Shown here piece by piece: positions 1 to 11,399 of a stretch of 64,000 nt of DNA. The DNA is taken from positions 1,116,001 to 1,180,000 of the forward strand of contig JAMXBD010000093.1 in the NCBI GenBank assembly GCA_024138025.1. Reading direction: 5' to 3'. The translations under genes and the position numbers were made by a program. Within the stretch, counting starts at the first letter, position 1, and every line of letters begins with the position of its first letter. The stretch is from Combretum micranthum. Its lineage: Eukaryota > Streptophyta > Magnoliopsida > Myrtales > Combretaceae. The notes beneath the pieces were generated by a model. That model was not told the origin of the DNA. It saw only the letters and a program-made list of their open reading frames with translations, and ran no database searches.

Positions 1-343
1 CTCTAGTATGCAATTAAGAATCTTGGGATGTGTCTTAGCAAGTAGTTGCACTCTCCAATAACCTTGAAAGTACTATTCCACAATAGGTAACTACTCTTTA
101 TAACTACTTAGAGCCTTTCCTCTATAAATACCCCCTCCAAGGTCGATAGAAGGGAAATATAATTCTGTTAATCTCTATACACTACTCTTTCACTTTCCTA
201 AACTTCTTATATACCTTGCTAACTTGATTAGAGTAGCCACACTATACAACACCCCAATGCCTACTAATCTGCTATTGTTTTGGAGGCCCATTATACAATG
301 ATCCAAATCTAACATACTCTACTAGCAAGTTAAGTTGCCAACA
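1..343 (+). repeat. LTR fragment of a Tat/Athila-like gypsy element, copy 1
   Basis: This stretch is repeated with an offset of 672 bases at 680-1015. Both copies contain the TAGTTGCACT block, a TATA box, the CTCTATACACTACTCT block and an end in GCCAACA. The second copy runs straight into TTTTGGCGTTG, which resembles the first bases of the internal region of Tat/Athila-type gypsy elements, so these are read as LTR 3' parts in forward orientation. Copy 1 is truncated by the window edge and has lost the primer-site sequence after its end. The family assignment is inference. Confidence 0.5.
123..130 (+). promoter_or_regulatory. TATA box of LTR copy 1
   Basis: TATAAATA lies within the conserved CCTCTATAAATACCCC block. 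The same block recurs 672 bases downstream in the second copy, which supports a retained LTR promoter element rather than chance AT richness. Confidence 0.5.
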
Positions 344-679
344 TTCTCTCCCTCCCATAATGGATAACCACTCTCCATAAGCACTTACCCTCGTTGTTAA
401 GTGTCCTTAAGGAGATCAAGGAGACAAATGTTAATGGATAAATTTGGCATATGGGCTCCTTAAATTAAGTCCAACCTCTTCAAGCCATGGGAGGCCTATT
501 AGATGACCAATCCAACCAACTGGATGGCTCCTTCGATCTAAAGGATAGTTGAACCAACAAACTTGGTGGTTGAAAACAACCTACTTGTACCCTTAGTCGA
601 CCCTGATGATGGCCAAGCTGATTCACATGACTACCGAGTCGATCCACATGATGGCCAACCAACCCATTGACCTAGTCCA
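344..679. other. Spacer or U3 part between two LTR ends
   Basis: Non-coding sequence between the two related LTR ends. It may be the U3 part of the second LTR, which would make the two LTRs nearly adjacent, but the left boundary was not resolved. Short open frames here (480-662, reverse) show no recognisable domain. Confidence 0.3.
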
Positions 680-1015
680 ATGCTATTGAGAAGTTTGGGG
701 TGTTTCTTAATGGGTAGTTGCACTTTCCTATAATCTCGAAGGCATTTCCACACAACGAACAATCACTCTACATAACTGCTTAGAGCTTTTCCTCTATAAA
801 TACCCCTTTTGTGGGCCATAGAAGAGGAAAAAAGTTTGGTAACCTCTATACACTACTCTATTATTCTACTTATTCTCTTTACTCCCTACTAAGTTGTTGA
901 TCGTTAGAGTGACCACATTGGATAACCCCAAAGTCCACTAATCTGTCATTGTTTTGCAGGCCTATTATTCTGAGGTAAGATCAAACATACTTTATGGCAA
1001 GTTAAGTCGCCAACA
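680..1015 (+). repeat. LTR fragment of a Tat/Athila-like gypsy element, copy 2
   Basis: Second copy of the 1-343 repeat, ending in GCCAACA at 1015. It contains the shared TATA block and the shared CACTACTCT, CTACTAA and TTGTTTTG.AGGCC words. It is followed directly by TTTTGGCGTTGTATGTGG, the expected LTR-to-internal junction of Tat/Athila-type elements. No internal coding region follows; the element appears truncated within about 50 bases. Confidence 0.5.
795..802 (+). promoter_or_regulatory. TATA box of LTR copy 2
   Basis: TATAAATA followed by CCCC, in exact register with the TATA box at 123-130. Confidence 0.5.
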
Positions 1016-1034
1016 TTTTGGCGTTGTATGTGGA
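1016..1034 (+). other. Putative primer-binding/internal start of the Tat/Athila-like element
   Basis: TTTTGGCGTTGTATGTGG directly follows the LTR end. It resembles the TTTGGCGCCGTNTGTGG junction seen in Tat and Athila lineages, with the CpG-containing core changed (GCC to GTT). This rests on known family structure plus the visible sequence. Confidence 0.4.
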
Positions 1035-2357
1035 AAACAATGAAATGTAACTTGTCTTGTTATTTCTTGAAGCCCTTAGTTGGATAAACTATAACAAGCC
1101 TATTATTTACAAAGGCCAATGATAGATCAATTACGCTAAAGGTGAAGCTTTGAGGCTTTGGGAGGAAAAAAAAGTTAGTTGTTAATAGGTTATTATAATT
1201 GATGAGGTAGTTTAAATAAACAATTTCTTTAATTATTAACAAAGAGATGTTATAAATAATATTATTTAATGATAAATAATTTATTACTATTAAATCAATC
1301 ATTGATCATTAGTGTAAAAAATATTAGCCTTATCTTATTTTTTTTATTCTTATCTTATAGTGGTTATAGATGAAGGTCTCTTCTCTCCCCACACTCTCTC
1401 TTTCCCTCTCTTCTCTCTCTCTCTGGATTAAAAAATGTTCCCACTTTCTACTTTTTTTTTATAACTGTTTTTGTCTTTTTTCTTTCACATGTGTATTTTT
1501 TAACTATTCCTTTTTTTTTTCTATACATGTAATGCGGGTGTGTCATACACTAGTAAGAATATATGATAAAAAATCGTGACATGCAAATACAAATATTTAT
1601 CTATATATATATATATAGTAGATATAGATAAGTAGATAAACATAAAATAATTGTACATAATTATTCATTTTTTAATTAACTATTGATAATTGCTACTCAT
1701 TTTGCTAAATTCCAAAAGTCTTCTCATAAGATCCTTATTAGTTTGTAGTCTGTTGTTCAATACCAAAACTCATAACAATAATCAAATAAAAGATTATGAT
1801 TTTTATGTAGTTTAGTTCTATAAATTTATGCAAATCAACCACCCCTAAATTCATTTATAAACATTATTGTAGATGTATGTTTAAAGAAACAAAAAAAAAA
1901 GGTATGTTGTTCAAACCCCCCAAATATTAGGTCAATAGTATAAATAAATAGATATATAATATTAGTCTTTTTGATCCCTTATACTTTGAAAACGTATATA
2001 TAGATCGTGTTTTTAATAACCCCCACCCACTACCCACCCATACACAGATACGAAGTACACCCATGAAACAGTATAGATGTTGTACTTTTTGGACAGAAAA
2101 GTACAAAATATCATTAACTTGCTAATTATTTATTGATTAGGGGGTCAAAAAACACGCTTTAAAGTATGGGTTCAATCCGTACTAACCTTAAAGTTTACGA
2201 GGTGTTTTTGTAATTTACCTTAATAAAATATATATATAAATAATATATAATGATACATACATAACTATATATATATAGATCATTTATTAATATAAAGAAA
2301 ACTCTATTATCCTATTGTTTTAATACTATATATGTCCCCCAAAAAATATCCTAATCG
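1035..2357. other. AT-rich non-coding region
   Basis: No gene is seen. The stretch holds poly-T and CT tracts (1330-1520), a TA microsatellite near 1600-1618 and a G-rich tail near 2140-2215. The segment at about 1960-2215 carries a repeat-like tail (words such as GGTGTTTTTGTAATTTACC) that resembles ends of plant MITEs. No terminal inverted repeat pair or target-site duplication could be fixed, so it is not called as an element. Confidence 0.4.
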
Positions 2358-3401
2358 TGACGACCCACCATAAATACTCTCGAGGAGAGAGAACTCCATC
2401 CTTACTGTCTTAATTCCCATCGACTACTTATGAAGTGTCTCCCAAACTTAAACATATATATAACACACGAAACATAAAATAAACTTCATAACTGGAACAC
2501 AAGTCTTGGTACAAAATAAAGTATCTCAACATCTCATTTTAAATATTACAATAGTCTTAACAAAAGAAAACATTAAATCCTTACATCACTCTCCTATCCG
2601 ACCCATCCAAAAATTAGAACCTTACCGGGGGATAGTCTCCTAGTAGTGCTGTAGTATTGGTAACATAAAATATGAATAAGTCTGTTGGGTTATGAGAAAA
2701 TACCATGGCTTATTGAGGGACTCTCAAAACCATGCACACACATAATATAAAAACAAAGTTTTTTACAATCATATGCTATGCATGAATGAGCATATGCAAA
2801 TGCAACCTCACATATGGTCTTTTAGTACCATTGTGAAGTTCAGGGGTTAACTCCCCCTTGACCTTGGGTTAGGAGTCAACACCCACCACCAATTCTTGGG
2901 GTTCCAAAACAACATTAGTTCCCCTAGCATCAACCTTCTCCTATAGCCACTTAACCAACACCATAACAATAGAGTAGCTTTCATCACCATGATACTCGCG
3001 ATACTCCCTTAGTCATTTAGTTTGCGCATGACATTGCAAGAGCCTTCCAAGGCCTTGTCTACCCTATCATGTAGAAGTGGTGACCTTCATAATTAATGCA
3101 GAGGGATCATGCAATGCATGTTAAATTTTTACTTACAACTCGAATTATTAATTAATCCTAATTTCATAGTGACTAACCAAAATAGATAACAAGTAGCTTA
3201 AAGGCAACATACCTATGATCTTACAAATGCATTCATCATGGTTCAAGTAGAGTCGAGTCGACACTCATTAAAATAATCATCATACATTATCCCAACCATA
3301 AAGAGTATTCACACAAGGTGTTAACACACTTATAGTGGGCAAGTTATGAAACCACAAGGATTATTTAGTTTGTGTGTATTATATATATAATTATGACCCA
3401 T
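2358..3401 (-). mobile_element. Left LTR of the reverse gypsy element, segment 1
   Basis: Starts with TGACGACCC, the reverse complement of an LTR end in CA. Its early part has the same layout as the reverse LTRs E2 (11595) and E5 (52682), with a TTATTGAGG-like block about 360 bases in where those copies have CAGTGAAT/TTAGTGAGA. Similarity is at the level of layout and short words, not long identity. It is interrupted at 3402 by a solo LTR. The outer boundary at 2358 is inferred. Confidence 0.45.
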
Positions 3402-4914
3402 TGTTGCACTTATTTTTCAATTGAGTTTTGAATAGTTAAATCCTATGCTTTTTCCTATGAATTGGTCAGTATTAGTCAAGTATACCTATCATAATAGTAT
3501 ATGAACCAATTATAGGATTGTACTCTCAAGGGATCTTGGCAAATACTATTACTCATCCTTTTCCTATCATCTAGCCTATCAATTGAGTGAATAATGTTAT
3601 TAAACTACTAATTGCACTACAAATTAGCTACTATTGCTACTAAAGTCATGAGCACACTTTGATTAAACTAAATATCACATTTGAGTAATTTAGACCTTGC
3701 TTGGTCACTAAACTTATCATGTGAACCAAGATTACAAATTACAATGTTATTAGATTTCTTAACTGTAGAACTCATTGAGTACGTTAATGTCTTCCTTAAG
3801 ATCGCTAACATCTAATTCTAAGTTTATCCACTGGAATCTCTTCCCTAGGCTAATAGCAACTTAGAACCTCTTTATGTTCATGAATTCTTTACTTAATATA
3901 AGTAGGTGCAGAAAAATTTCACAATCCTATCTCTACGATTATGAGCAATTCTTATCAATAGTCAAGATTTATTCAAGGGGATAATCTCTTGATCTATTCC
4001 AATGAAATCTAACATGGATTTACATTGCGCACTATATAAATTCATGATGCAATAAGACAAACTGTTGAATTAAGAAAGACTAACACCTTTAATTATAACA
4101 CAATGGAATCACATGACAAATCTAATGTTCTGTAAAATCTAAATCACAACAATTACTCCTTTATTGATGCAATAATATAAAACATATATCGAAAGAAATA
4201 ATAAAGAAACATGTACAATCCTTTTTTTTCAATGCTTTAGTTCTTCTTAATCTTCATGTATCCAAGGGAATGTGGATGTCTCCCAGCTTCTTCTAAAAGG
4301 TGTATCTTATGATGAAATAGTGTGAAAATGTTATGAATAGATGTAATGGATGTGTTCTCTCCTTCATTGTAATGGATAAATTGTACTTATAGGTTCCCAA
4401 ATGATAGGATACAATCAAATATCTTTTCCTCATCTTGATTCGCCATTGTCCCTTTTCGAATAGCAGTTTTTGGCTTCTTACGAAGAAACAGGGGAGATCA
4501 CCACCCTCATCATGGCTGTGAGGCGAGTAGGGGTCTTTGTTGCATGAATTTCCTTGCATAATACGCTCGTTATTCCACTCTAAACTTTCTCCGCATTGAT
4601 CTCTACCTCAATACAACTGTGATGGGGATGGTGATGAGTGTGGCTCTCAATTTTTTCTCTCTTCATGCCTATGATTGCTTCAAAATTAAATCCTGTTACT
4701 TGTATTTTCTATTACTACCTCAATTACGGTTATGATATGCCTTTATCTTTCAAATCTTGAACTTAATTTGATCATCTTCATCCAAATGTTCACGATTTGT
4801 CCTTAGTCACCTAAAATGAACATATTTATAAATTAAGTACCAAACCCCTTGATATAAGCATAAATAAGTGCACAACTAAGCACAATAATTTTATAGAGTA
4901 AAGTGGCCCTATCA
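3402..4914 (-). mobile_element. Solo LTR, 1,513 bp, TSD CCCAT
   Basis: On the reverse strand this begins TGATAGGGCCACTTTACTC (from 4914) and ends AAGTGCAACA (at 3402), the TG...CA ends of an LTR. Identical 5-base duplications CCCAT flank it at 3397-3401 and 4915-4919. It has no coding remnant and no second LTR, so it is best explained as a solo LTR left by recombination. The superfamily is not resolved. A short open frame inside (4293-4559, reverse) shows no domain. Confidence 0.75.
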
Positions 4915-5661
4915 CCCATATATATTCACTAGATCTAGATTTAAATGATCATTTGATACAACCATGTTTGCAATTGGGTGTTGTGCCAGTTAAATAACCA
5001 AATTAATTTATATATAAAAAAATTAGTGTAAGAAAAAGTAAATAAAAAACATATAAACCTTTAGCTATTACGTAAGCATACGACCTTCACCTTGTTTCTA
5101 TTGGTCATCATCTATTACTTTTAATATTAATTATTATTAACTTTTTTTATCTTAATGGTGGAGCCCCTGCCCCTTCATGAACCATCCCTCCTTAAGTTCC
5201 ATGAGATTTTCACATCGAAAGATGGGATTTGATGTCATTATCCATCCAAGAGTAAACATAGAAAAAGGAATTTTTTATATGCATTAATGTTGATTATTAT
5301 TATTATTATTATTATTATTATTTCTCCTTGACCATGTTCTTATTATTTTATTCCTAATTAACATTTCATTAATATTCTTATTCCATAATAAGTTTTCATC
5401 ATTTCCTTTTTTTTACATCTTTTCTTTTTTTAAATAGAACCAACATGCCTTTGGCATTATATTTGAAAGGCTGTGAAACCTTGCGTGCACCTTATAATTT
5501 ACAGACACTCCATGAAGGTATCTCCACAAAATGAGTGACAATACTGGTATATAAGAAAAAGGGTTTACAAGTGTTTTGTTTTTACATATTATATATGTTT
5601 TGCAATTTCCATAGTAGGTCCAACTCATTCATCTATGTAATGAATATCTAAATATATATAA
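4915..5661 (-). mobile_element. Left LTR of the reverse gypsy element, segment 2 (or an older unresolved insertion)
   Basis: Sequence between the CCCAT duplication and the TATAA duplication of E0. The left LTR would be about 3.2 kb if this segment belongs to it. Comparison with E2 and E5 suggests the LTR is about 0.9 kb longer than expected here, so part of this segment may be another, unrecognised insertion. It contains an (ATT)n microsatellite at 5293-5321. No gene is seen. Confidence 0.35.
5293..5321 (+). repeat. (ATT)n microsatellite
   Basis: A run of about nine ATT units, directly visible. Confidence 0.9.
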
Positions 5662-5910
5662 TGAAATGCCCTAAATTTTCGTCAACCTAAATTAGAAATG
5701 TTATAATTGAATAGTATGATATGTAGTTAATTTTAAACTTGAATTTGAAATCAGTTAGAAATTTAAATTATATAGTTTAATTAAATTAAGTAAATTAAAT
5801 CATAGAATATGATTAGATAAATTGATATAAATTAATAAATAAATTTAAATTGAATTTTGAGATTTAAATATTCTTTTAAATCATCTATTTGCCTCAATGA
5901 CCTTTTTCAA

Positions 5911-8900
5911 TGAAATACCCTAACTTACACTTAAGTTAGAAATTGGATTTACATAGATTAAAATGGTGCAAGAGAAATAGATAATGAGTTATGATTAGAT
6001 AAATAAATAAAAATATTTTAGTGAATGGAATTAAGTTGAAATTTGATATTTGAAATTTTTAAACCCATAAACATCTCATTTGTATGTTTAGTGAGTTCTT
6101 AAATCCTAAACTTTGGCTTAACATTCCATATCCTAAAACCCTACTAATTTTAGAATCACCTACTTTCTTAAAAATATCAAAATTGAGCCTAAGTTCAAAT
6201 TATATATCAATTTGATAAAAACCAATCTTTTAAATCAATTCCCTATCTTAAGTTCTTTATTTCTAACCTATTGATCCTCAGATTATTTCTTAAATGCTTT
6301 CAGAATTAGAGATATCGATCTGAAAGTTCTAAATTTCATGTATATATATATATATATATGACCCTTCTCTTCCTTCCCTTTCTTTTATTTTGCTACCTTC
6401 TTCCTTCCCCTTCTTCTCTTTCCTTCATTTCTTTTCTCTCTCTTTCTCTTTCTTCCGTTTCTCAAAACTCAAGCCACAAATCTCAATCTCAACAAGTCAA
6501 TAGAGGAAATCAAATATGAAAAACAAGATTGCAGTAGAATTAAGCTAGAAGTAGCCTCAACAATAAATAAAAAGTAGTAGTAGAGAAGATCAAGAAGTAG
6601 AATTTGCCTAAAAAGATAAGTGTTGTTATTTTCCTTGCTTTAAATCTTGTATATGTATGTAAATGATGTATTAGGACTAGTTATATGTAATTCTTATGAT
6701 GATAGTGATAAACCAAAGATGTATGAACATATTTGTTAAAAACCTAAAAATGAGCATGTTATGTAGACTAAGTGTTTGATGAAATGAATTGTGATAATAT
6801 GATATAGATATGTATGTAGAAGTGTTCATGAAACAAGATTATGCATGTTTATGCCTATACCAAGTTGTTTCTATTGATGTATTATGAAAACAAGTAGTTA
6901 GAAGTAGTGTAAAAGATAAAGGAAAAACGAAGCATGATCCCCTTATTCATTACGGGAGTGACACGACCCATGATGCTTGTGGAAAATAAAATTTAAGTAG
7001 ATAATGGGTATGACAGAGGACATGATCTCTTTGATAAAAAAAAACAAAAACATGATAACGGACGTAATTTTGTAAGTTGTGAACATCACGGCCTAGATCA
7101 CGACCATTACGAAGGGTGTGATCTCCTCTGGTAAGAATTTTCAAAGGTAAAAGCCTAGATCATGGCCGTGATGAGGGGCGTTATCTCCTTGTTACGGACA
7201 TGACAATATTGTGTTGGTAATCATAGTCTTCATCACAGGCGTGATGAGGAAGGTGATAGCGATCAAGGCCTCCATCATGGGCATGATTATCACCTGGTAC
7301 TGTCCTTAAAGAAAAAAAAAAGAAGAAAAGAAAAGAAAAATAAAATGAAATAGTAAATGATAGTTAATGTGATGTATTAGTTCAATGATATAATCAAACA
7401 TGAGTTTAGTTAATTTATAGATTAATAAATAATTGGATTAATTGTAGGAGTTAGATATAAAATGAACTTAGTTGATTAACTTAAGTTCAACTTGACCTAA
7501 ATGGAATTAAATTAGTTAAAAAAATTAGATTGAGTAAGTTCAATCACTTGGCTAGTAATTGAATTAAATGATGAATTTTAAATATTTTGGCTTAGTTAAG
7601 GTGATATAAACTTAATAAATAATAAATAGCTTTAGTTAATGAATTAGGAATAACATTAGTAAAATATGAGGAATATGTTGCTTCAAATGTGTGTTTGCTT
7701 AGAAAAGGAATGTTTTTGAATGTGCATGATGTGATGATGCCTTTTACTAAAAAGACTATAAACAAAGTGAAAAGAAATACTTTGACAGACAAAGGAGAAC
7801 TGTTCATAGTTTAGCGAGGCGATATTCGTAACCATAGCAGGGTTCTTAATTAGTGTATGATCAAATAGGATAATAAAATAACTTTGAGATAAATGGATAT
7901 TTAATTAATGCTTATTTGAGTTTAATTATTGAATAAATATTTGCTTCCGAGCTATTTCTCTTATTTATCTTCTAAGAGGGACTTCGGTCAACCTTCTATA
8001 TCTGATTGGTTTTCAATTATAAAAGGTATGCAGTAACTTGCGTGATGGTTATTAGGATAGGCATTCTAAAATAGATTAAAACTTCAAGACAACTATTATA
8101 AATGAGTGTTGCTTGTGCTTGTGCCATTTAACCCGGTCCGAGGAGCGGCAACGCTGTCATGATGTAATGGCATGGTGGTTAGACGATGAGATGTCATGAT
8201 GCAATGACAAATACCATTATGCAATGGTGATTTATATGTGACTCAGCGGGTAGCTGATTGGGCAAGTGGTTCAACATAACATTTACTTATGCTCGAAATG
8301 AAGTAACATGTTTTAGTTCACGTTTATGGGATCGATTGAACTAACTAATATTATGGACTGAGATAAGTGGTGTGTATGAAGGTTATGAACCCTAGATGAG
8401 GCTATTTTCTTTTTCTCAATTACATATAGGAGATATAGGGATCCGAACTACGTATATGAACCTCTTAAGCAGCTGCTGTTACTCAGGACCCCCAGATTCC
8501 CATTTGCTTGTCTCGGAGTTTGAGTGCTCCAGTATTGATTTGTTTACTTTAAATTAAAGATAATTAACTTCTTGTTTGTGCATTGCATTTAGCTAGGCTT
8601 GTGTGTCAGTCGTGTGTGTTCGTGTTACTGTGTACTGAGCTTCGACTCATTACTGTTGTTGCTATTCTTTCTTCAGGTGTTATATTGATGAATGATGATG
8701 ATATGAGGGTAATGATGATGTGAAGATGGTGATGTAAGATGGTGATGTTGTTGATTTTGTTGTCTCAGGTTTATGGGCAATATTAGAGAAGTAAAGTGAG
8801 ATAAGGTTGTTGGATGTTTGTATTTTATTTTATTTTGTTAAAGGACTGGATTTATCATTTCTAAAGTTGTATATTCTTTAAGGGCTTGGTTAAGGAGCCC

Positions 8901-9154
8901 ATATTTTATGAATAAGCCTTAGCTTTGTTTAGAAGAAAGTTTATTTACTTTGTATAAGTAGAAGTTAGAAATGTTTTTATAAAGTTGTTTTAGTGTTATA
9001 AATCCGGTTATTTTGAGAATCTAATTATAGGATTTTATAATTTAAAATTGAGTAGCAATATTCAAAATAAACATATCATTTTAGGAAGCCTGAGCATGCA
9101 ACACCTAAAGCATTATGATGGCTGTAATGCCTTGATTAAATTTAGGGCGTTACA
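5911..9154 (+). mobile_element. E1: solo LTR (family 1), 3,244 bp, TSD TTCAA
   Basis: Begins TGAAATACCCTAAC and ends TTAGGGCGTTACA. TTCAA duplications flank it at 5906-5910 and 9155-9159, and the E0 sequence resumes cleanly after it. It aligns along its length with E0 and E3: CT-rich leader (6361-6470), degraded donor ATAAGT (6616-6621), hairpin cassette (6945-7295), AAAAG tract (7309-7345), the box GACAGACAAAGGAGAACTGT (7784-7803), ATGATGCAATGG repeats (8158-8235) and acceptor-like TTCTTTCTTCAG (about 8665-8676). There are no open frames of element proteins. It is read as a nested solo LTR of the same family as its host. Confidence 0.85.
6945..7295 (+). repeat. Hairpin-motif cassette of E1
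   Basis: Repeated degenerate units built on CATCACNGGCGTGATG. Examples are CATCACAGGCGTGATG at 7231-7246 (6-base arms) and CATCATGGGCATGAT at 7273-7287, with further GATCACGACC and GGCCGTGATGAGGGGC variants. It is followed by an A-rich AAAAG tract. Confidence 0.65.
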
Positions 9155-10154
9155 TTCAATGAATCAAATTATTTAATTCTTCCCAATAATTCATTTAAAC
9201 ACCTTTTTTTTTCTCAAAATACAATCTTCTAAATCCTTAAACAAACAATTGAATGTTTAGTAAATTCTTGAACCCTTAAACTTAGGTTTAAATTTCATTT
9301 CCTTAATCCCCATAATTTTTTAATATTTTGCTTGTTTCTAAATGTTAGTTCTTAAGTTTGAACTCAAACTGAATATCAAATTTTTACAAATTAAACTCTT
9401 GAGTTAGACTTTTGATTCAAGTCATTAATTTCTATTTTAAAAATTCTTATATTTCCTTCTAATTATTTCAATACTTAAGTTAATTATCTGAAAAGTTTAA
9501 GCTAAAATTCTTACCCATAATTATCCTTAAATATATTTTAAAACCTTATCCTTTCCTTTTCTTTTTTCATTTTCCTCTTGCTATCTGTTTTTCTCTTTTC
9601 TCCTTCTCTTCCTCTTATCTTCTTCTTCTTCTACATTTCTTCCTTTTCTTCTTCTTTTCTCTTTTCTTTCTCAAAACCTAACCCCAAATCTCACATTTCA
9701 ATGATATCATATGAGATGTTGAAGATAGAAAATAAGATAAAAGATGGAGAACATGCATGAAGAAGCTACATTAACTTAGGAGGAGGAGGAGTCGTAGAGA
9801 AGGTTAAGTAGTTTTTGTTGGCTTAACATGTAAGTTTTGATATTTTCTTTATTTTAATTGTTGTATATGCATGTAAATGTTAAATTAGAGTTAGATAGAT
9901 GTAGAACTTATGATAAAACTGATAGATTAAAGGTATATAAACATATATGTTAAAACTTGGACATGTATATGCATGTGTAGATTAAGTGTTTGATGAAATG
10001 AATTGATGATATGTGAAGTAGAAATATATCTAGAAGTGTTACAAATTATAGTTATAACATGTATGTTGAGTTTGTGATATAAAGCAAGTAGTTAAATAGG
10101 TTGAATTTTGAAGAAATGAATAAGAAAAAACATCAAAATCTATTGAAGAGTCTT

Positions 10155-10345
10155 CATCACGGGCATGATGGAACCCATAATGATCCTTGTTCCTTATAAT
10201 TTTTAAAGAACCTTGATCACGGGCATCCCATTATAACTTCTGTTTTGAAAAGTTTGGCTCATCACGGGTGTGATCCATCTCATGATGATCTTTGTTTTGA
10301 AAAATTTAGGCCATCACGCCCTCTATTATGGGTGTGATAAGGTCC
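10155..10345 (+). repeat. Hairpin-motif cassette of E0
   Basis: Units of CATCACGGGCATGATG (10155-10170) recur as ATCACGGGCAT, CATCACGGGTGTGATCC and a final ATGGGTGTGATAAGG. An A-rich AAAAG tract starts about 10350. Confidence 0.65.
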
Positions 10346-11171
10346 TTGCATAAAAAAAAAAAAAAAAGAAAAGAAAAAAAAAAAAAGAAAGAAATATGAA
10401 ATGAAAATAGATAAATGATAGATAATTCGATATGTTAGAACTTATATAAATAAGAATGAGTTAAGTGAATAAATAGGCTTAATAGTTAATTAGATTTAAC
10501 ATGGATTTAAAGCATAAAATGAACTTAATTAATAAATCTAAGTTTAAATTGACTTAATGAACCATAGTGAACTAAAATGAACTAAACTTATTAAGTCTAA
10601 TCAACTTGGCTAAGTTAAGTAATATAGACTTAACTTGTGATTGGCCTAGATCTAATAAACTTGTAAATGAGATAGATTAGGCTATGTTTAATATAAGGAG
10701 TATATTATTTCAAATATTTGTTTGCTAAGAACGATGAATATTTCATATAAGTTAGTAATTAATTTAAACATTTATATAAACGATAAGGAACAAAGATGCT
10801 TTCGTAATAAATTCATATCTTGATACAAAATGAAGAACTGTTTATATCTTGGCATGGTGATTTTTGCAGCCATGGCGGGGTTCCTACCTGGTGTTTGATC
10901 AAATAGGTTTTTAAAATGAGTTTCATGTAAATGGATAATTAGTTTAATTTCTTATGAGTTTAATTTCTTGAACAGATGATTTCATCTAGACCGACCCTCT
11001 GATCTATCTTCTAGGTTAGCCTTTAATGTACCCTCTGTCTCTGTTTAGAATTCGTATAGTATACAAGTATGCAGTAACTTGGGTGTTGTGCGTTAGGATA
11101 GGCATCCTAAATGAAGTAGAACTTAAAGATGACTAATAATTAATTGTTTTTGCGTTTGTGTGTTGAATCTA

Positions 11172-11399
11172 GGGTCTGTTTGGATTGTCTGTTTTTCATC
11201 TGTATTTGTATCTTTTTTGAAATGAATGTGTAAATATATCCGATTTGCATCTAAATTTTATCTATATTTGTTTTATTTGATCTTTTGATGAGAACTGTCA
11301 ACTTTTTTTATTATATTTATTTCTTAATAAATAATTTGTTAGCAAAAAGTTTAAAAAAGTGTCTGTATCTGCCGGAAAAAAGCCAAAACAAACAGACCC
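11172..11399. mobile_element. Tourist-like MITE, 228 bp, TSD CTA
   Basis: Begins GGGTCTGTTTGG and ends CAAACAGACCC, near-perfect terminal inverted repeats, with CTA duplicated on both sides (11169-11171 and 11400-11402). The GGGTCTGTTTGG start is typical of PIF/Harbinger-derived Tourist MITEs. The 3-base duplication fits, though the usual target is TAA/TTA. The flanking sequence rejoins as TTGAATCTAGTCTAGGG, matching TTGAATCCGGATCCGGGG in E3. It has no coding capacity. Confidence 0.7.

Noticed and set aside
1370..1579. Ser/Leu/Phe-rich open frame
   Set aside because: Results from CT and T tracts; no domain and no conserved neighbours.
6945..7295. Possible CRISPR-like or satellite array
   Set aside because: Units are degenerate, spacing is irregular and it occurs inside a plant LTR; better explained as the LTR hairpin cassette.
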